From assembly GCA_007844125.1 (NCBI GenBank), contig CM017559.1, positions 68,650,546 to 68,714,545 on the forward strand: a stretch of 64,000 nt of DNA, in the 5' to 3' direction. A program made the position numbers and the translations under genes. Source of the DNA: Sinonovacula constricta (lineage: Eukaryota; Mollusca; Bivalvia; Cardiida; Solecurtidae). Under the pieces are notes generated by a model. That model was not told where the DNA came from. It saw only the letters and a program-made list of their open reading frames with translations, and did not search any database. The stretch's first letter is position 1. The number at the start of each line of letters is the position of its first letter. This document shows positions 41,101 to 49,844 of the stretch, one piece after another.

Positions 41101-44100
41101 AAACACTTCATTTTTCAGTAATCTATATAACATTTGTTCAGAAAAAAAGTCCAGCAAAAATGTATTTTAATACTTCAATGCAAATCCTTATCTTTTGACG
41201 ACATATATTTTCTTTTAAGAATTTCTTAAAATACTTAATCTGCTGATGTTGTATATTTATAAAAGATTGTGTATTTTTTAAAAACATTATCTGTAATAAA
41301 AACAAACAATTTTCAGAAGAATAAATTCTTGAATCAGAACAGCTGTCAACCACTGCTGAGTACTGATACCCTTACTAACCTCAGCTATGATGTTTATATG
41401 TGTCATCAGACATTGTAATGTTGTAGGCCTTTGTAAGCTTTATCATGCTAGATTTATGAATAGCTTTATCATGCTAGATTTATGAATAGTTTAAATTTAA
41501 TTCAAACTTACTTGCTTACATTTTTATCTTAGGGAACACAGAATATTGACAAACTCATCAGTAAATAATGCAGACCCTGATCAGACAGCTCCCAGCTTAA
41601 CCTGGCTAAAGCTGGATACATTTTATTTACTGAAAACTGGTCAGTTTGTAAAGTTGATAGTGTGTTTTGGCTTAATGCTATGGTCACATTACCAGAAATG
41701 CCGCCGTGCGGCGACTTGACGGCGAGTTTTTCGTGAAATTCGTCCGGTGGCAGCGCGGCCGCTGTCGACGCCGCGCGGCGGCAATCCTCTTTTTACACGT
41801 CGCGCGGTGGCTGTCGAGATTATAACTAAAAGTTAAAATTCAAATGTCGCCGCGCGATTTCCCTCCCAAATTCGAAATTGCGCGGTGGCAGGACGGCGAC
41901 ATTTCAGAGTGGCGCGGCGGCAGCGCCGCGACCGTGCAGCAACTGGTGGGAGGCAGCACGATTATGGCCTCGTCCAGGATTCTGGACCGCCCCCTAGACT
42001 GCGCGGCGATCGGGCGATTCCCAACTGCCACCGCCCTACTGTGGCGTCGCCGTCGGGCTGTTGCCGCGCGATTTAGTAAAATTGCGCGGTGGCTGGGCAG
42101 TGGCTGCGCGGTGGCATGCCGGCGGCTGTTCATATTGGACTGCTATCCGACGGCTACCGTGCCGCTATCGCCGGGTAGCGGCTGCCGCCATGCACCATGT
42201 ATATATAGGGATGTGGTGAAGTCCAGCAACAATCGTTACCATGGCACTGATACCTCTACTTGCTGGGTACGCTCAACATCTGTGTCCTCTGCTACCTCTG
42301 ACTGCCTGTCTTCCGATTCAGGACTACTTGGGCTTGGACTGGCCTCTGGATCAGGCTCCCTCTCTCGCACTACCCTGGCCTTCTTCGCGGGTGCCTTGCT
42401 ATTTGACACTTTCTTCGGCGCCATCACGCTTGATTGATTATAACTGATTGACTATGCATGAAACTCGCCAGGTATATATACACCCTTAAAAATGAGCTGA
42501 AGTTAAAGCTGGCTGCCGCCGCGCAGCAGCAGTCAGTTTTGGGCTGCCATCGGACTGCCACAGCCCGGCGGCAGTCCATGAATTGGCTGCCGCCGGGTGG
42601 TGGTAGCACTGTCACCGCCCGATTTTCTTATGACGTCAGGGCCTACCGGAACCTTGAAAACTAAATGTCACCGCACTGTCGTCGGGCTGTCACCTTTACA
42701 TTCATGACCACTTTCCTGATTCGCACATTTTCGGACGGCGGCAGTCCAATCCAAAATTTTCCCGATGTCATACTAATCGCGCGGTGGCAGCTGGTAATGT
42801 GACCGTAGCATAAGCTAGTATGAATCTATCAACAATTTTACAAGACACGGAAAATGTTATACATTTAAAACTAAACCCTATGTCTTGTTCTAAAACAAAC
42901 CTGAATATTAAAAAAAGTAATTCTGACAGCATTTTGAACATACAATGTATTTATTTTTTTGGGACAGTAAAAGGTCTTGACTATTTTAAGAAGCTGGCCA
43001 ACTTACTGTCTTTGGATTTCTAAAGCATGTCTATTCTGAGACAACTTATTGTATTTAATTGAATACTATTCCTGCAGAAAATTGCACATTACAACTTTCA
43101 ACAAACTAGGTAGATATGCGGCAATCAACAAAATCTGTTTTTAATTTTTTCTCTTTGGTTTTGGGCAACTAAGAAAGACATTAAAGTCTGGTTCTGAAAC
43201 TAGGATGATGATTAAAATGACTTAAAAACAGATTCCTGTCTTGATGTGTAGGGAAGTTTGGCAAACAGATCAGAAAGGATTTATGGAGCATCATCAATGG
43301 CATTGTGAAAGCAGCATGAGGGTAGCATGGTTGTAAAACTTTGTATATCTTAGTCAGCTAACCATGAATTACTGTGTCATAGGCAAGCAACATGGATTCA
43401 TATCAGCCAGCTCCCAAATGAGAACTGGTCATCTTCCAACATCTTAGAGCTTGCTGATCAGAATCTGTACTTTTTGCTGCAGCATCTCTGGTTTGTTATT
43501 GTATACCGGGTAGTTAAACAAAACAAAAAGTAAAAACAACACCAGAAGCACGATGCTGACCAACTTGCCCAACGACTCCAGAAGCACGATGCTGACCAAC
43601 TTGCCCAACGACACCAGAAGCATGATGCTGACCAACTTGCCCAACAACACCAGAAGCATGATGCTGACCAACTTGGCCAACGACTCCAGAAGCACGATGC
43701 TGACCAACTTGCCCAACAACACCAGAAGCATGATGCTGACCAACTTGTCCAACAACACCAGAAGCATGATGCTGACCAACTTGCCCAACGACACCAGAAG
43801 CATGATGCTGACCAACTTGGCCAACGACTCCAGAAGCACGATGCTGACCAACTTGCCCAACAACACCAGAAGCATTATGCTGACCAACTTGCCCAACGAT
43901 ACCAGAAGCATTATGCTGACCAACTTGCCCAACGATACCAGAAGCAAGTTGCTGACTACTTGCCCAATGACACCAGAAGCATGTTGCTAACCAATATTCC
44001 CAAAACACAAGTGTAACTGATTTATGTCAATATAATAATTGACACTATTACTAAAACCAAAATAATAACATAAGATATTTTCTTTAATCACACAGTATTG

Positions 44101-47100
44101 AATATCTTTATGTTATTAGTCCTAAAAAAGCACCTGCCACTTTCAATAACACTATGGCCTGCTTTAAAACAGTGCCAATATCTATACCACTGTTTTCGGC
44201 CACGGGCCGAAAATGATATAGATATAAAGCCTGCATTTGAATAAATTTGATTGGCTTATAAGGCAGGGCCAAAAAATGATATGGATTTCAGCAAGAAGCT
44301 CTGGGAAATGGCAGCCATATTGTTTTAACCCAGTTTAATGCCGACAGGTTGCAAAAACTTGTAAAAAAAATATTCTCAGTTTTCAAACATTCACAGCATG
44401 AATAGGTAGTGTTTAACCAAATGTGTAATAAATTTCACAGGAATCACAGTAGATAGTCTGACATTTTGTTGTACAACAATCCTACTGACCAATATTAAGT
44501 ATAAAATGTAGTATTTCCAAACAAACTGACAAAATGTAGTGTTATTTTTACAGTAATTCTTTGTTATAATTAAGTATTAAATATAAAATGTTATAAGTAC
44601 ATGTAGTTATTTAATAAAATTATCAATAAATGATTTGATATTGGCCATGTTATTTGTCGGGTCATTCGTATAGGATAGCATACGAATGCCCTCGGACAAA
44701 TAACAGGACCAATATCTAATCACTTATTTATTAACATATAATACAAACTGAGCATGAATTCAAAACTGAATTGGCATAAACACAATACATAATTTAAGTT
44801 TCTTTTATAGTGACTGCCAGATGTGTTTGCCTAAACAGTTTGTTCCCAGGTGGTTATTGTAAGAACTAATTAATAAATGTCATCAATTAAGTACTCATGC
44901 ACATGTGGAGACCTCCTAACTAGCCCAATTATTGTAAATGGCCAACATTTCCTACCGGACAGGATGGAGAGAGGAAGGTGGTTCTAATTAGTGCTGACTT
45001 GTTAGCCAAACAAGAAATATCCAAGAATTCACCTTCTATCACCAATCCAAATGATCTGTCAATTGCAATGTTTCAACACTAGGAGCTGTCCATGGCTTTT
45101 TTATGTTTCTAACTGCTGGAGACCCATTCTGGTCTAGAATGTATCAAATATGGAATCTTTACAGCTAACTTAACATCCAAGGTAGACAAAGCTAACAGTC
45201 ATATTACTGACTCAAAATAATATTTACTGACATATTAGGTGCTAAAATTCTAGTCTTAAAACCAAAGTAGACTTGCCTAACAAATGATAACCGATGATGG
45301 TTTGAATTATAAAATTGATTTAGGAAAAGAATCTGTGCCCTATTGTATAAGAAGGAAGTATCTGAATTATCTTATGAAGTCCTTTGGACTCCACAATACT
45401 TTAAATAGCCAAACACAGTTCATCAACAGATGAACATCAAAAATCAATTATTCATTCCTTAATTAAAGTTAATATTAAGCTGAAGGATGCTTTTATAAAA
45501 ATATACAATTGAATTTTAAATAATATCTATATTTTGTTGTCGTTGCATTTTCAATGTTGTTGCATTTTTAATGAATTTAAGGGAAAAAGAGGTTCCAATG
45601 TCAACAGAAAAAGATTACAAGGGCAGAGTCTATAAAACAAATCTTTACATTTATATTTTAGCGTTACAACCTCAGCAGGTTATAAGTTCATCAATCATTC
45701 TCCAACGACTGAGTGACTGTCTCAAGACAGAACACGGCAGACTTGGATACCTCTGAACAAAACATTTTCTGGGCTGATATTTTGTGTTCCAGGCTTGTGA
45801 AATATCTTTGGCAAAACAAACAAGACAAATATGAACGCCAGGTATTTGCCCTCGTAACTGAATACAGAGTTGTTGTTTGATCACACAGGAAGCTGCCAAT
45901 CTAACAGTTGTTGTTTTTTTCTTCTAGACATAAGGTATACTCAAAATGGCCAAAAGTGTAAACAAGAGCTTTCCGTATACAGTACACTCTACTTCTACAG
46001 TGTTTTGGAATCTTAGTTGTTAGTAAAGTTAACAAAAACACACACACAAAATAACAAGAAGGCCATTATGGCCCTTAATCGCTCACCTGAGGACACAGGC
46101 TTTTAGTAGGCTAATATCTGGCACCAGGTAATTAGGAGTTATTTACTTTAAGATCTTTGGTGAAGATAGGACCATTAGAGTGGCCACTGGGCTTATAACA
46201 TTTTCTAGAAATTTACCTCGAGACCAACTGAATCCATATGACCCACTCCTAAACCTATCCAAGATTTAATGCTGGCAAATATTCGTATCAAGTTCGGTGA
46301 AGATTGAGCCATCAATGTGTTCAAAAACGTTTTCACAAGGTTTTTCTAAAATTTTACCTAGTGACATAGTTTTTGACCCCATGTGACCATACAAATTCAC
46401 CCAAGATTTCATGCCAACATTCTGACCAAGTTTGATAAAGATTGGATAAAAACTGTAGCCGCTAGCGTGTTCACAAGCTAAATTGTTTACGCCACACGAC
46501 AGACGATAGTTGCTGGATGCTGGACGAAGGAGTATCAGAAACGGTCACATTGAGCATGTTGTGCTCAGATGAGTTAATAAAAAGGGCATTACTGTCCCAA
46601 AATGAATTTCTAGGTCACCTGCCCTATTGAAACTGATTTGGCTTTTTATAGCAAAAAGATTTTCATGATAGAAGTGAATATCTGTGACATGTTTTTTATA
46701 AAATGGACCTGAACAGAAAGGTTCATCACTGCCAACACTTACAAGAGGATCATCACATTACCTCAATTTCTTTCTTCAAAATGCTAAAAAGTAATAAGCT
46801 AAAATGTATTCTAATGATTTACTCTACAAAGGTAATGTTGCTTAAATTTGTTGTCCTCAAGTTGACCATTGCTACATATGCAGTTTGGTGGCAATGGTCA
46901 ATCCATGACAATATTCTGTAAGATAATATACAGCTATTTATTTAACTTTATCAGGCATCCCACAAAGCCTTCTGCCTCAGCTGTCCAAAGAACATGCTTA
47001 TACACATAGTTCTGAAACCCCTGTTGCTTGGTCTGTTTTGAAGTAGCAATTGTTGCTATTTAAATCACAGGATGATTAATCTGTATATTACATTTTCCTT

Positions 47101-49844
47101 ATTTGTGAAAACAATGAATCATTATGAAATGTGGGGAAAGCAAAGCTGTTAGTCACCAACGCTTTACACTCATAACACATTGGTGGCTGAGGGGAAAAAA
47201 TAACTTTCCTCCACAAGGTTCATCTGACCGGCAATGTGCTTGTGGTTCTACACATTTAAATGGGGTCTTACGCCATCAATAATAGCTTTTTTTATAGTGG
47301 CCATAATTGTATTGCTGCAATTTTTATAATGGCCATAATTGTATTGCTGCAATTTTTAAAGTGGCCATAATTGTATTGCTGCAATTTTTAAAGTGGCCAT
47401 AATTGTATTGCTGCAATATTTATAGTGGCCATAATTGTATTGCTGCAATTTTTATAATGGCCATAATTGTATTGCTGCAATTTTTAAAGTGGCCATAATT
47501 GTATTGCTGCAATTTTGTAGTGGCCATAATTGTATTGCTGCAATTTTTATAGTGGCCATAACAGTATTGTTGCCATTTTTACAATGGACATAATTGTATT
47601 GCTGCAATTTTTCAAGTGGCCATAATTGTATTGCTGACATTTTTATAATGGCATTTAGTATTGTTGCAATTTTTAAAGTGGCCATAATTGTACTGCTGCA
47701 ATTTTTTTTAAATAAAAAACCCCCCAAACATTACTAGATTTACATGAATTTACATGGGCATTCAGCAAGTCTAAGAGTAAAAAAAATAATTTTAAGAGCA
47801 AAAAATCAAACTGCTTGTAGTTACTTCTGTAAAAACAGGCTTGTAATATGAAGTTTATGTCTTAAACCGTCTCTGTGCATATATAAGCATACAGCTATTT
47901 TCCCTTCAGGTGTAAATTAATCAAGATGTGTTTGCTTGAAAGGATCAAGGTGTTGGAAAATCACTGTTGTTATTTAAATAACCAAATGATAAGTTTGTAC
48001 ATTGTATATATTACAATGGTTATGTCTTTACAAATCTTACAATTTCCTTGTATTCAACCAGGATGAAACAGCAAGCCTACAGGCATTGTATCCAACAGTC
48101 ATATGAGACAGCTGTGAAACCCATTAAATAGGGCTCTAAAGAATGAAGGCAGGAGAAATGACCTAAAATGGTGGAAAGTGAGCTGCCTTCTCAACAGCCA
48201 ACACCATATCTCTGAGATCTCTGAACATTGTGTAATATTTTGTACTGCCCTGTTATTGTGGAAGTAAGTTATGAACAAACTGTTGTAAAAATATGAGAGA
48301 TAACAAAGTATGGAGAACTGTGTTTTTCTGATGGAAAGGTGATAAATGTACAAGAAATTACTGCCTGAGTAGTACTTATATTCTCCTACCTACAGTCATA
48401 CATCACACATGTTTGTGGAAACATAGTATTTAGGGGAAAAAAGTAATTTCATAGCAATCATTGTGTAAGGGTACTCCACAAAACATGAAAAGACACAGAA
48501 ACTCCAGTATTTCCTTCCTGGCTATGATATATTTTATGTTCAGAGTATATGAATAATAAATAACACGGCTCTTTCCCCCATATAGATATGCTATAATCCA
48601 TTTCCAATACATTACCAAACTGAGCAAATACAAATAGTAACATTACTGCAGAGTGACCAAGGGTTTCTTTAATATATCATTACAACTTGCAAACCTTGAA
48701 CCATACATTGTGGGAGTCATCAATGGATTCATCCTTAGTCCAATTAATAGTAACTGACAAATTCAGATGGTGCTACGAAATTGAGAAATTCAAGAATTAA
48801 TTAAGAATGTACAACAAGTGAGTAGCATTTTAACACATTATGAGCCTGCATGTACTATATAATATTATATTTACATGGTAATATCTGTCATGATTATTGT
48901 GTCTTCATTAAGAGCTATTCCATATGACTCATCACCCGATTCCTATGGATGTTCTACAACTGGATAAATAATAAGTCTTCAGAACAACAAGAATCCATGC
49001 AGCCATAAACTGAGCTACCATTTCTTATGTATTAAACTATGAATATGAAAAAGTTCTGAAAGGGTTACCTTGCCAACAGCTGGTGATGATTGACAACTGA
49101 AGTCATATTCAGACCCTTCATCAAAGCTACATAAACTTGTTGGAGTAGAATTGTTCATCTGGCGAAATGCGTCACTACTCCGTGACGACATCTTGCGCTG
49201 CCGATACATTCTTGTACACATCTGTAACTCAGTGTCTGATTGGTAGACATTCAGTTCAGTCTCACTGTTGTTGGAGGCAGGGTACAGTACACCATAATTA
49301 TTCTGTTTTGCCAATTCTGCCGTATTCACATAATCTGAGTTCTGTCGTTGAAGGGGATCCCACTGAATGTCTTCTACAGCTGATGCACTTTGTGTTCGCT
49401 GTTCATCCATTCTAACAAGGTCAAGGCCATTTCTTCTCCGTTGCCCAGGAGAAGGTGTGTACTTTTTGACCCCATTTTGAGTAGTCCTTACATTCTGAAC
49501 AGACCTTGGCATAAGGTTAACTTCTGTGACTGAGTTTGTGAACACGTCATCATTTGAGGCAGTTAAGACTGGTCTCAGAATTATTAAGTGAGTTTAATAA
49601 CATACAGTGTCCATTTCCTCGGTAACTACTTGTATCCAGAGCCGAAGCAGATTGAGTCAATGCTGCAGAGTTGTTTTTTAGTCCATTTCCATGGTGACAA
49701 GATTCTATGATGTTGGAATGGGAGGATGTTCGAGGTGTGTCAGGACTGTATGTGGGGGAAGATGAGGTCTGAGTGTTCCGTCGTCGCTTTCTACGCAAGG
49801 TCAAGGTGACACTGCCAGATTTCACGGCTTCAGACAGCATACGT
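25943..49844 (-). CDS. Multi-PDZ scaffold protein, PDZD2 / pro-IL-16-like (5'-partial, 11 exons)
   Basis: Spliced gene, exons 49844-49606, 49529-49069, 40982-40846, 39504-39372, 38084-37929, 37639-37375, 33031-32896, 31361-31077, 30500-30386, 29074-28942 and 26182-25943. All have AG acceptors and GT donors and compatible phases. The product, about 766 residues, holds the C-terminal end of one PDZ domain (about 1-20), a Ser-rich linker, and PDZ domains at about 235-322, 420-503 and 597-680, then an acidic tail ending FLVH. PDZ domains bind C-terminal peptides of membrane and junction proteins; such scaffolds usually act beneath the plasma membrane. The pattern RGSKR in the second PDZ, GLGF..GG and EDGRxKxGDEIL in the third followed by LASPQC, and a divergent GLGI loop in the fourth, is what I know of vertebrate PDZD2 and pro-IL-16, so family assignment is fairly firm; orthology is inferred. 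The start is missing: exon 1 begins in the middle of a PDZ domain. Two frame breaks (near 49,550 and 31,220) need an explanation. Confidence 0.85.
26183..28941 (-). other. Intron of the PDZ gene (before the terminal exon)
   Basis: Holds two copies of the dispersed repeat at about 27,420-27,500 and 27,575-27,660 (tagctgtctgatcaggacct then tatgctgctcagtctctg) and a 27-bp tandem at 28,570-28,684. No additional exon recognised. Confidence 0.6.
28570..28684. repeat. 27-bp minisatellite
   Basis: About four copies of aaaataaccaatccattata plus accttcc. Confidence 0.9.
28942..29074 (-). CDS. PDZ gene exon j: second half of the fourth PDZ domain
   Basis: Acceptor ctgaaaacag, donor GTAAAG. Encodes [13 protein letters not shown], the helix-B segment [12 protein letters not shown] and the last strand [10 protein letters not shown]. 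Leu replaces the more usual His at the start of helix B, so ligand class may differ from the second and third PDZ domains (inference from family rules). Phase 0 exit. Confidence 0.92.
30386..30500 (-). CDS. PDZ gene exon i: first half of the fourth PDZ domain
   Basis: Acceptor aatattccag, donor GTAATC. Encodes [20 protein letters not shown], then [18 protein letters not shown]. The binding loop is GLGI rather than GLGF and the following strand is longer, as in the divergent fourth PDZ of the vertebrate family. Phase 2 at the donor. Confidence 0.9.
31077..31361 (-). CDS. PDZ gene exon h: linker with an internal frame break
   Basis: From the acceptor atcactacag the frame reads [18 protein letters not shown], then [18 protein letters not shown]. 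Around 31,215-31,225 the credible protein moves to the +1 frame: [17 protein letters not shown] continues to EIQLLK just before the GTGGGT donor at 31076 and joins correctly to the next PDZ exon. The entry frame instead reaches a stop near 31,115. Either a short intron (for example 96 bp from a GTATCC donor to TCAGCAG) or one extra base explains this. The outgoing phase is right only if one net base is removed. Confidence 0.7.
32896..33031 (-). CDS. PDZ gene exon g: second half of the third PDZ domain
   Basis: Acceptor gttacctag, donor GTAGGT. Encodes [19 protein letters not shown], then helix B and the last strand ([10 protein letters not shown]) and the linker LASPQC, which parallels a conserved stretch just after the same domain in vertebrate PDZD2. 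The donor is in phase 2. The preceding 4.3-kb intron contains the 39/38-bp minisatellite. Confidence 0.92.
33722..33810 (+). repeat. Dispersed repeat family, representative copy
   Basis: Reads aaggcaaagagtgtggatcc, agatcagccagctcc, then gaggctgtctgatcaggagc and tttttgctgctttgtctca. Other copies: 19,965 (+), 22,655-22,715 (-), 27,420 (+), 27,575 (+), 32,655 (+, weak), 36,637 (+, short), 39,965-40,045 (-), 41,560-41,600 (-), 43,383-43,500 (+), 53,730 (+). It is 80-110 bp long with no coding capacity; I cannot name the family. Confidence 0.75.
33938..34785. repeat. 39-bp minisatellite in a PDZ gene intron
   Basis: About 21 copies of a 39-bp unit with gctagagcaagacaatgtct and gaggataaaccattata. 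Because 39 is divisible by three, both strands stay open for more than 200 codons as 13-residue repeats ([13 protein letters not shown] on the plus strand). I treat these as by-products, not genes. Confidence 0.95.
34786..35605. repeat. 38-bp minisatellite, sister of the 39-bp array
   Basis: About 22 copies of a related unit of about 38 bp (gacaagacaacatttgagga then taaacccctacaatgcta), alternating with a version reading ccctataagactaaggc. It shares the order aagacaa..t.tgaggataaac with the adjoining array, so the two arose from one ancestral unit. Confidence 0.93.
37375..37639 (-). CDS. PDZ gene exon f: basic linker and first half of the third PDZ domain
   Basis: Starts after ttctag with [15 protein letters not shown], continues with a Lys/Arg/Ser segment ([14 protein letters not shown], a possible nuclear-localisation or phosphorylation region), then the PDZ core [23 protein letters not shown] and [12 protein letters not shown] is the classical carboxylate-binding loop. 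Donor GTGAGA in phase 1, completed to Gly by the next exon. Confidence 0.92.
37929..38084 (-). CDS. PDZ gene exon e: Ser/Pro-rich linker
   Basis: Fifty-two codons in phase 0 on both sides (acceptor ccccactgtcag, donor GTAAGC). The product is low-complexity ([20 protein letters not shown]) and ends in a better-structured VIKWEDMFD. It links the second and third PDZ domains. As a symmetrical 0-0 exon it could be skipped without changing frame, so alternative splicing is possible but not shown. Confidence 0.85.
39372..39504 (-). CDS. PDZ gene exon d: second half of the second PDZ domain
   Basis: Acceptor gctgttccag, donor GTTAGT. Encodes [18 protein letters not shown], then the helix-B segment [15 protein letters not shown] (His at the usual ligand-contact position of class I PDZ domains) and the final strand LVQLVIAAK. 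Ends in phase 0. Confidence 0.92.
40846..40982 (-). CDS. PDZ gene exon c: first half of the second PDZ domain
   Basis: Acceptor ttcctgttccag, donor GTTAGT. Encodes the peptide-binding loop as [18 protein letters not shown], then [13 protein letters not shown]. The GGRGSKR motif is a strong match to the corresponding domain of vertebrate PDZD2. The exon ends in phase 2 (AG), and the codon is completed to Arg by the next exon. Confidence 0.9.
42236..42424 (-). pseudogene. Remnant 5' coding exon of the transposon's accessory gene
   Basis: ATG at 42,424 opens 62 codons beginning [19 protein letters not shown], a Lys/Ala/Pro-rich start with a nuclear-localisation look, then an acidic Ser/Pro part ([20 protein letters not shown]). 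A TATA box, gtatatatac, lies about 50 bp upstream at 42,481-42,472. The frame ends at TAA next to a possible GTAACG splice donor. I read it as the first exon of an element-encoded nuclear protein whose remaining exons have been lost; no homologue recognised. Confidence 0.5.
42472..42481 (-). promoter_or_regulatory. TATA box inside the Harbinger-like element
   Basis: The palindromic gtatatatac lies about 50 bp upstream of the ATG at 42,424, in an element otherwise rich in G and C. A second TATA-like tatatatagg is at 42,200-42,209 in the opposite direction. Confidence 0.45.
43535..43998. repeat. 36-bp minisatellite in a PDZ gene intron
   Basis: About 13 copies of a 36-bp unit with gctgaccaacttgcccaacg then acaccagaagcatgat. 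Variants alternate regularly (cgactccagaagcacg / cgacaccagaagcatg / caacaccagaagcatg), giving a repeating super-unit. Several frames stay open because the unit is a multiple of three; not a gene. Confidence 0.95.
44625..44735. repeat. 110-bp imperfect palindrome
   Basis: Arms aataaatgatttgatattgg...gttatttgtc...cattcgta and their complement meet over a 10-base centre, taggatagca (44,671-44,680). It would form a long hairpin in RNA or cruciform in DNA. A smaller palindrome, ttttcggcc/ggccgaaaa around acg at 44,192-44,212, is flanked by ccaatatctat and atagatat and may be the other end of a foldback element. Confidence 0.75.
46061..46598. mobile_element. About 540-bp degenerate element with TIRs
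   Basis: The left end reads ggccattatggcccttaatc then gctcacctgag; the complement of the right end reads taatgccctttttattaact then catctgag. The interior has internally repeated phrases (aagtt.ggtgaagattg at 46,290 and agtttgataaagattgg at 46,427) and gccacacgacagacg. The style, gene-free and widespread in bivalve sequences as I know them, suggests a high-copy non-autonomous element. Confidence 0.6.
47281..47708. repeat. 32-bp minisatellite in a PDZ gene intron
   Basis: About 13 copies of a 32-bp unit, ggccataattgtattgctgc followed by aatttttaaagt. Confidence 0.95.
49069..49529 (-). CDS. PDZ gene exon b: disordered linker
   Basis: Encodes about 153 residues rich in Ser, Asn, Gln and Arg, with no domain I recognise, for example [20 protein letters not shown] near its end. 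It ends VGK at a GTAACC donor in phase 0 and joins the KRMITRL exon 8 kb away without loss of frame. Long polar linkers between the first and second PDZ domains are typical of PDZD2-like proteins. The acceptor (ACTCAG at 49530) is inferred; the open frame extends about 65 bp further upstream, to a TAA near 49,597. Confidence 0.75.
49606..49844 (-). CDS. PDZ gene exon a: end of a PDZ domain plus basic/Ser-rich linker
   Basis: Acceptor tttctttttag precedes 49844. The first residues, [19 protein letters not shown], look like helix B and the last strand of a PDZ domain, so the upstream half of this domain lies on an exon I could not find in the window. A basic KRRR stretch and a Ser/Thr/Asn-rich linker follow. 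The frame runs into TGA at 49,550-49,552. I end the exon at a GTATGT donor at 49605 because it joins in frame to the next exon, but the intron would be only 76 bp. A one-base frameshift in a single larger exon (49844-49069) is the alternative. Confidence 0.65.

Larger units (their letters stand above)
41676..42810. mobile_element. 1,135-bp PIF/Harbinger-like DNA transposon, internally deleted
   Basis: TIRs tgctaYggtcacattaccag (20 bp, one difference) at 41,676-41,695 and inverted at 42,791-42,810. Flanked by TAA on both sides (41,673-41,675 and 42,811-42,813), matching the 3-bp TWA target duplication of PIF/Harbinger elements. The element is strikingly GC-rich in an AT-rich intron and full of short subterminal motifs such as gcgcggtggc (41,803, 41,880, 42,084, 42,105, 42,779). 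No transposase domain is left, only a promoter-like TATA and a short reading frame. It lies in the 8-kb intron of the PDZ gene. Confidence 0.8.

Noticed and set aside
41844..42437. 197-codon plus-strand frame in the GC-rich element
   Set aside because: GC-rich sequence has few stops; the frame crosses the TIR element interior without domain similarity and runs antisense to the better-supported MAPKK frame.
43444..44008. Three overlapping open frames over the 36-bp array
   Set aside because: Open in several frames at once because of the repeat length; not evidence of coding.
49015..49068. Open frame continuing past the VGK donor
   Set aside because: The GTAACC donor joins in phase to the next PDZ exon and the extra residues look like intron translation.
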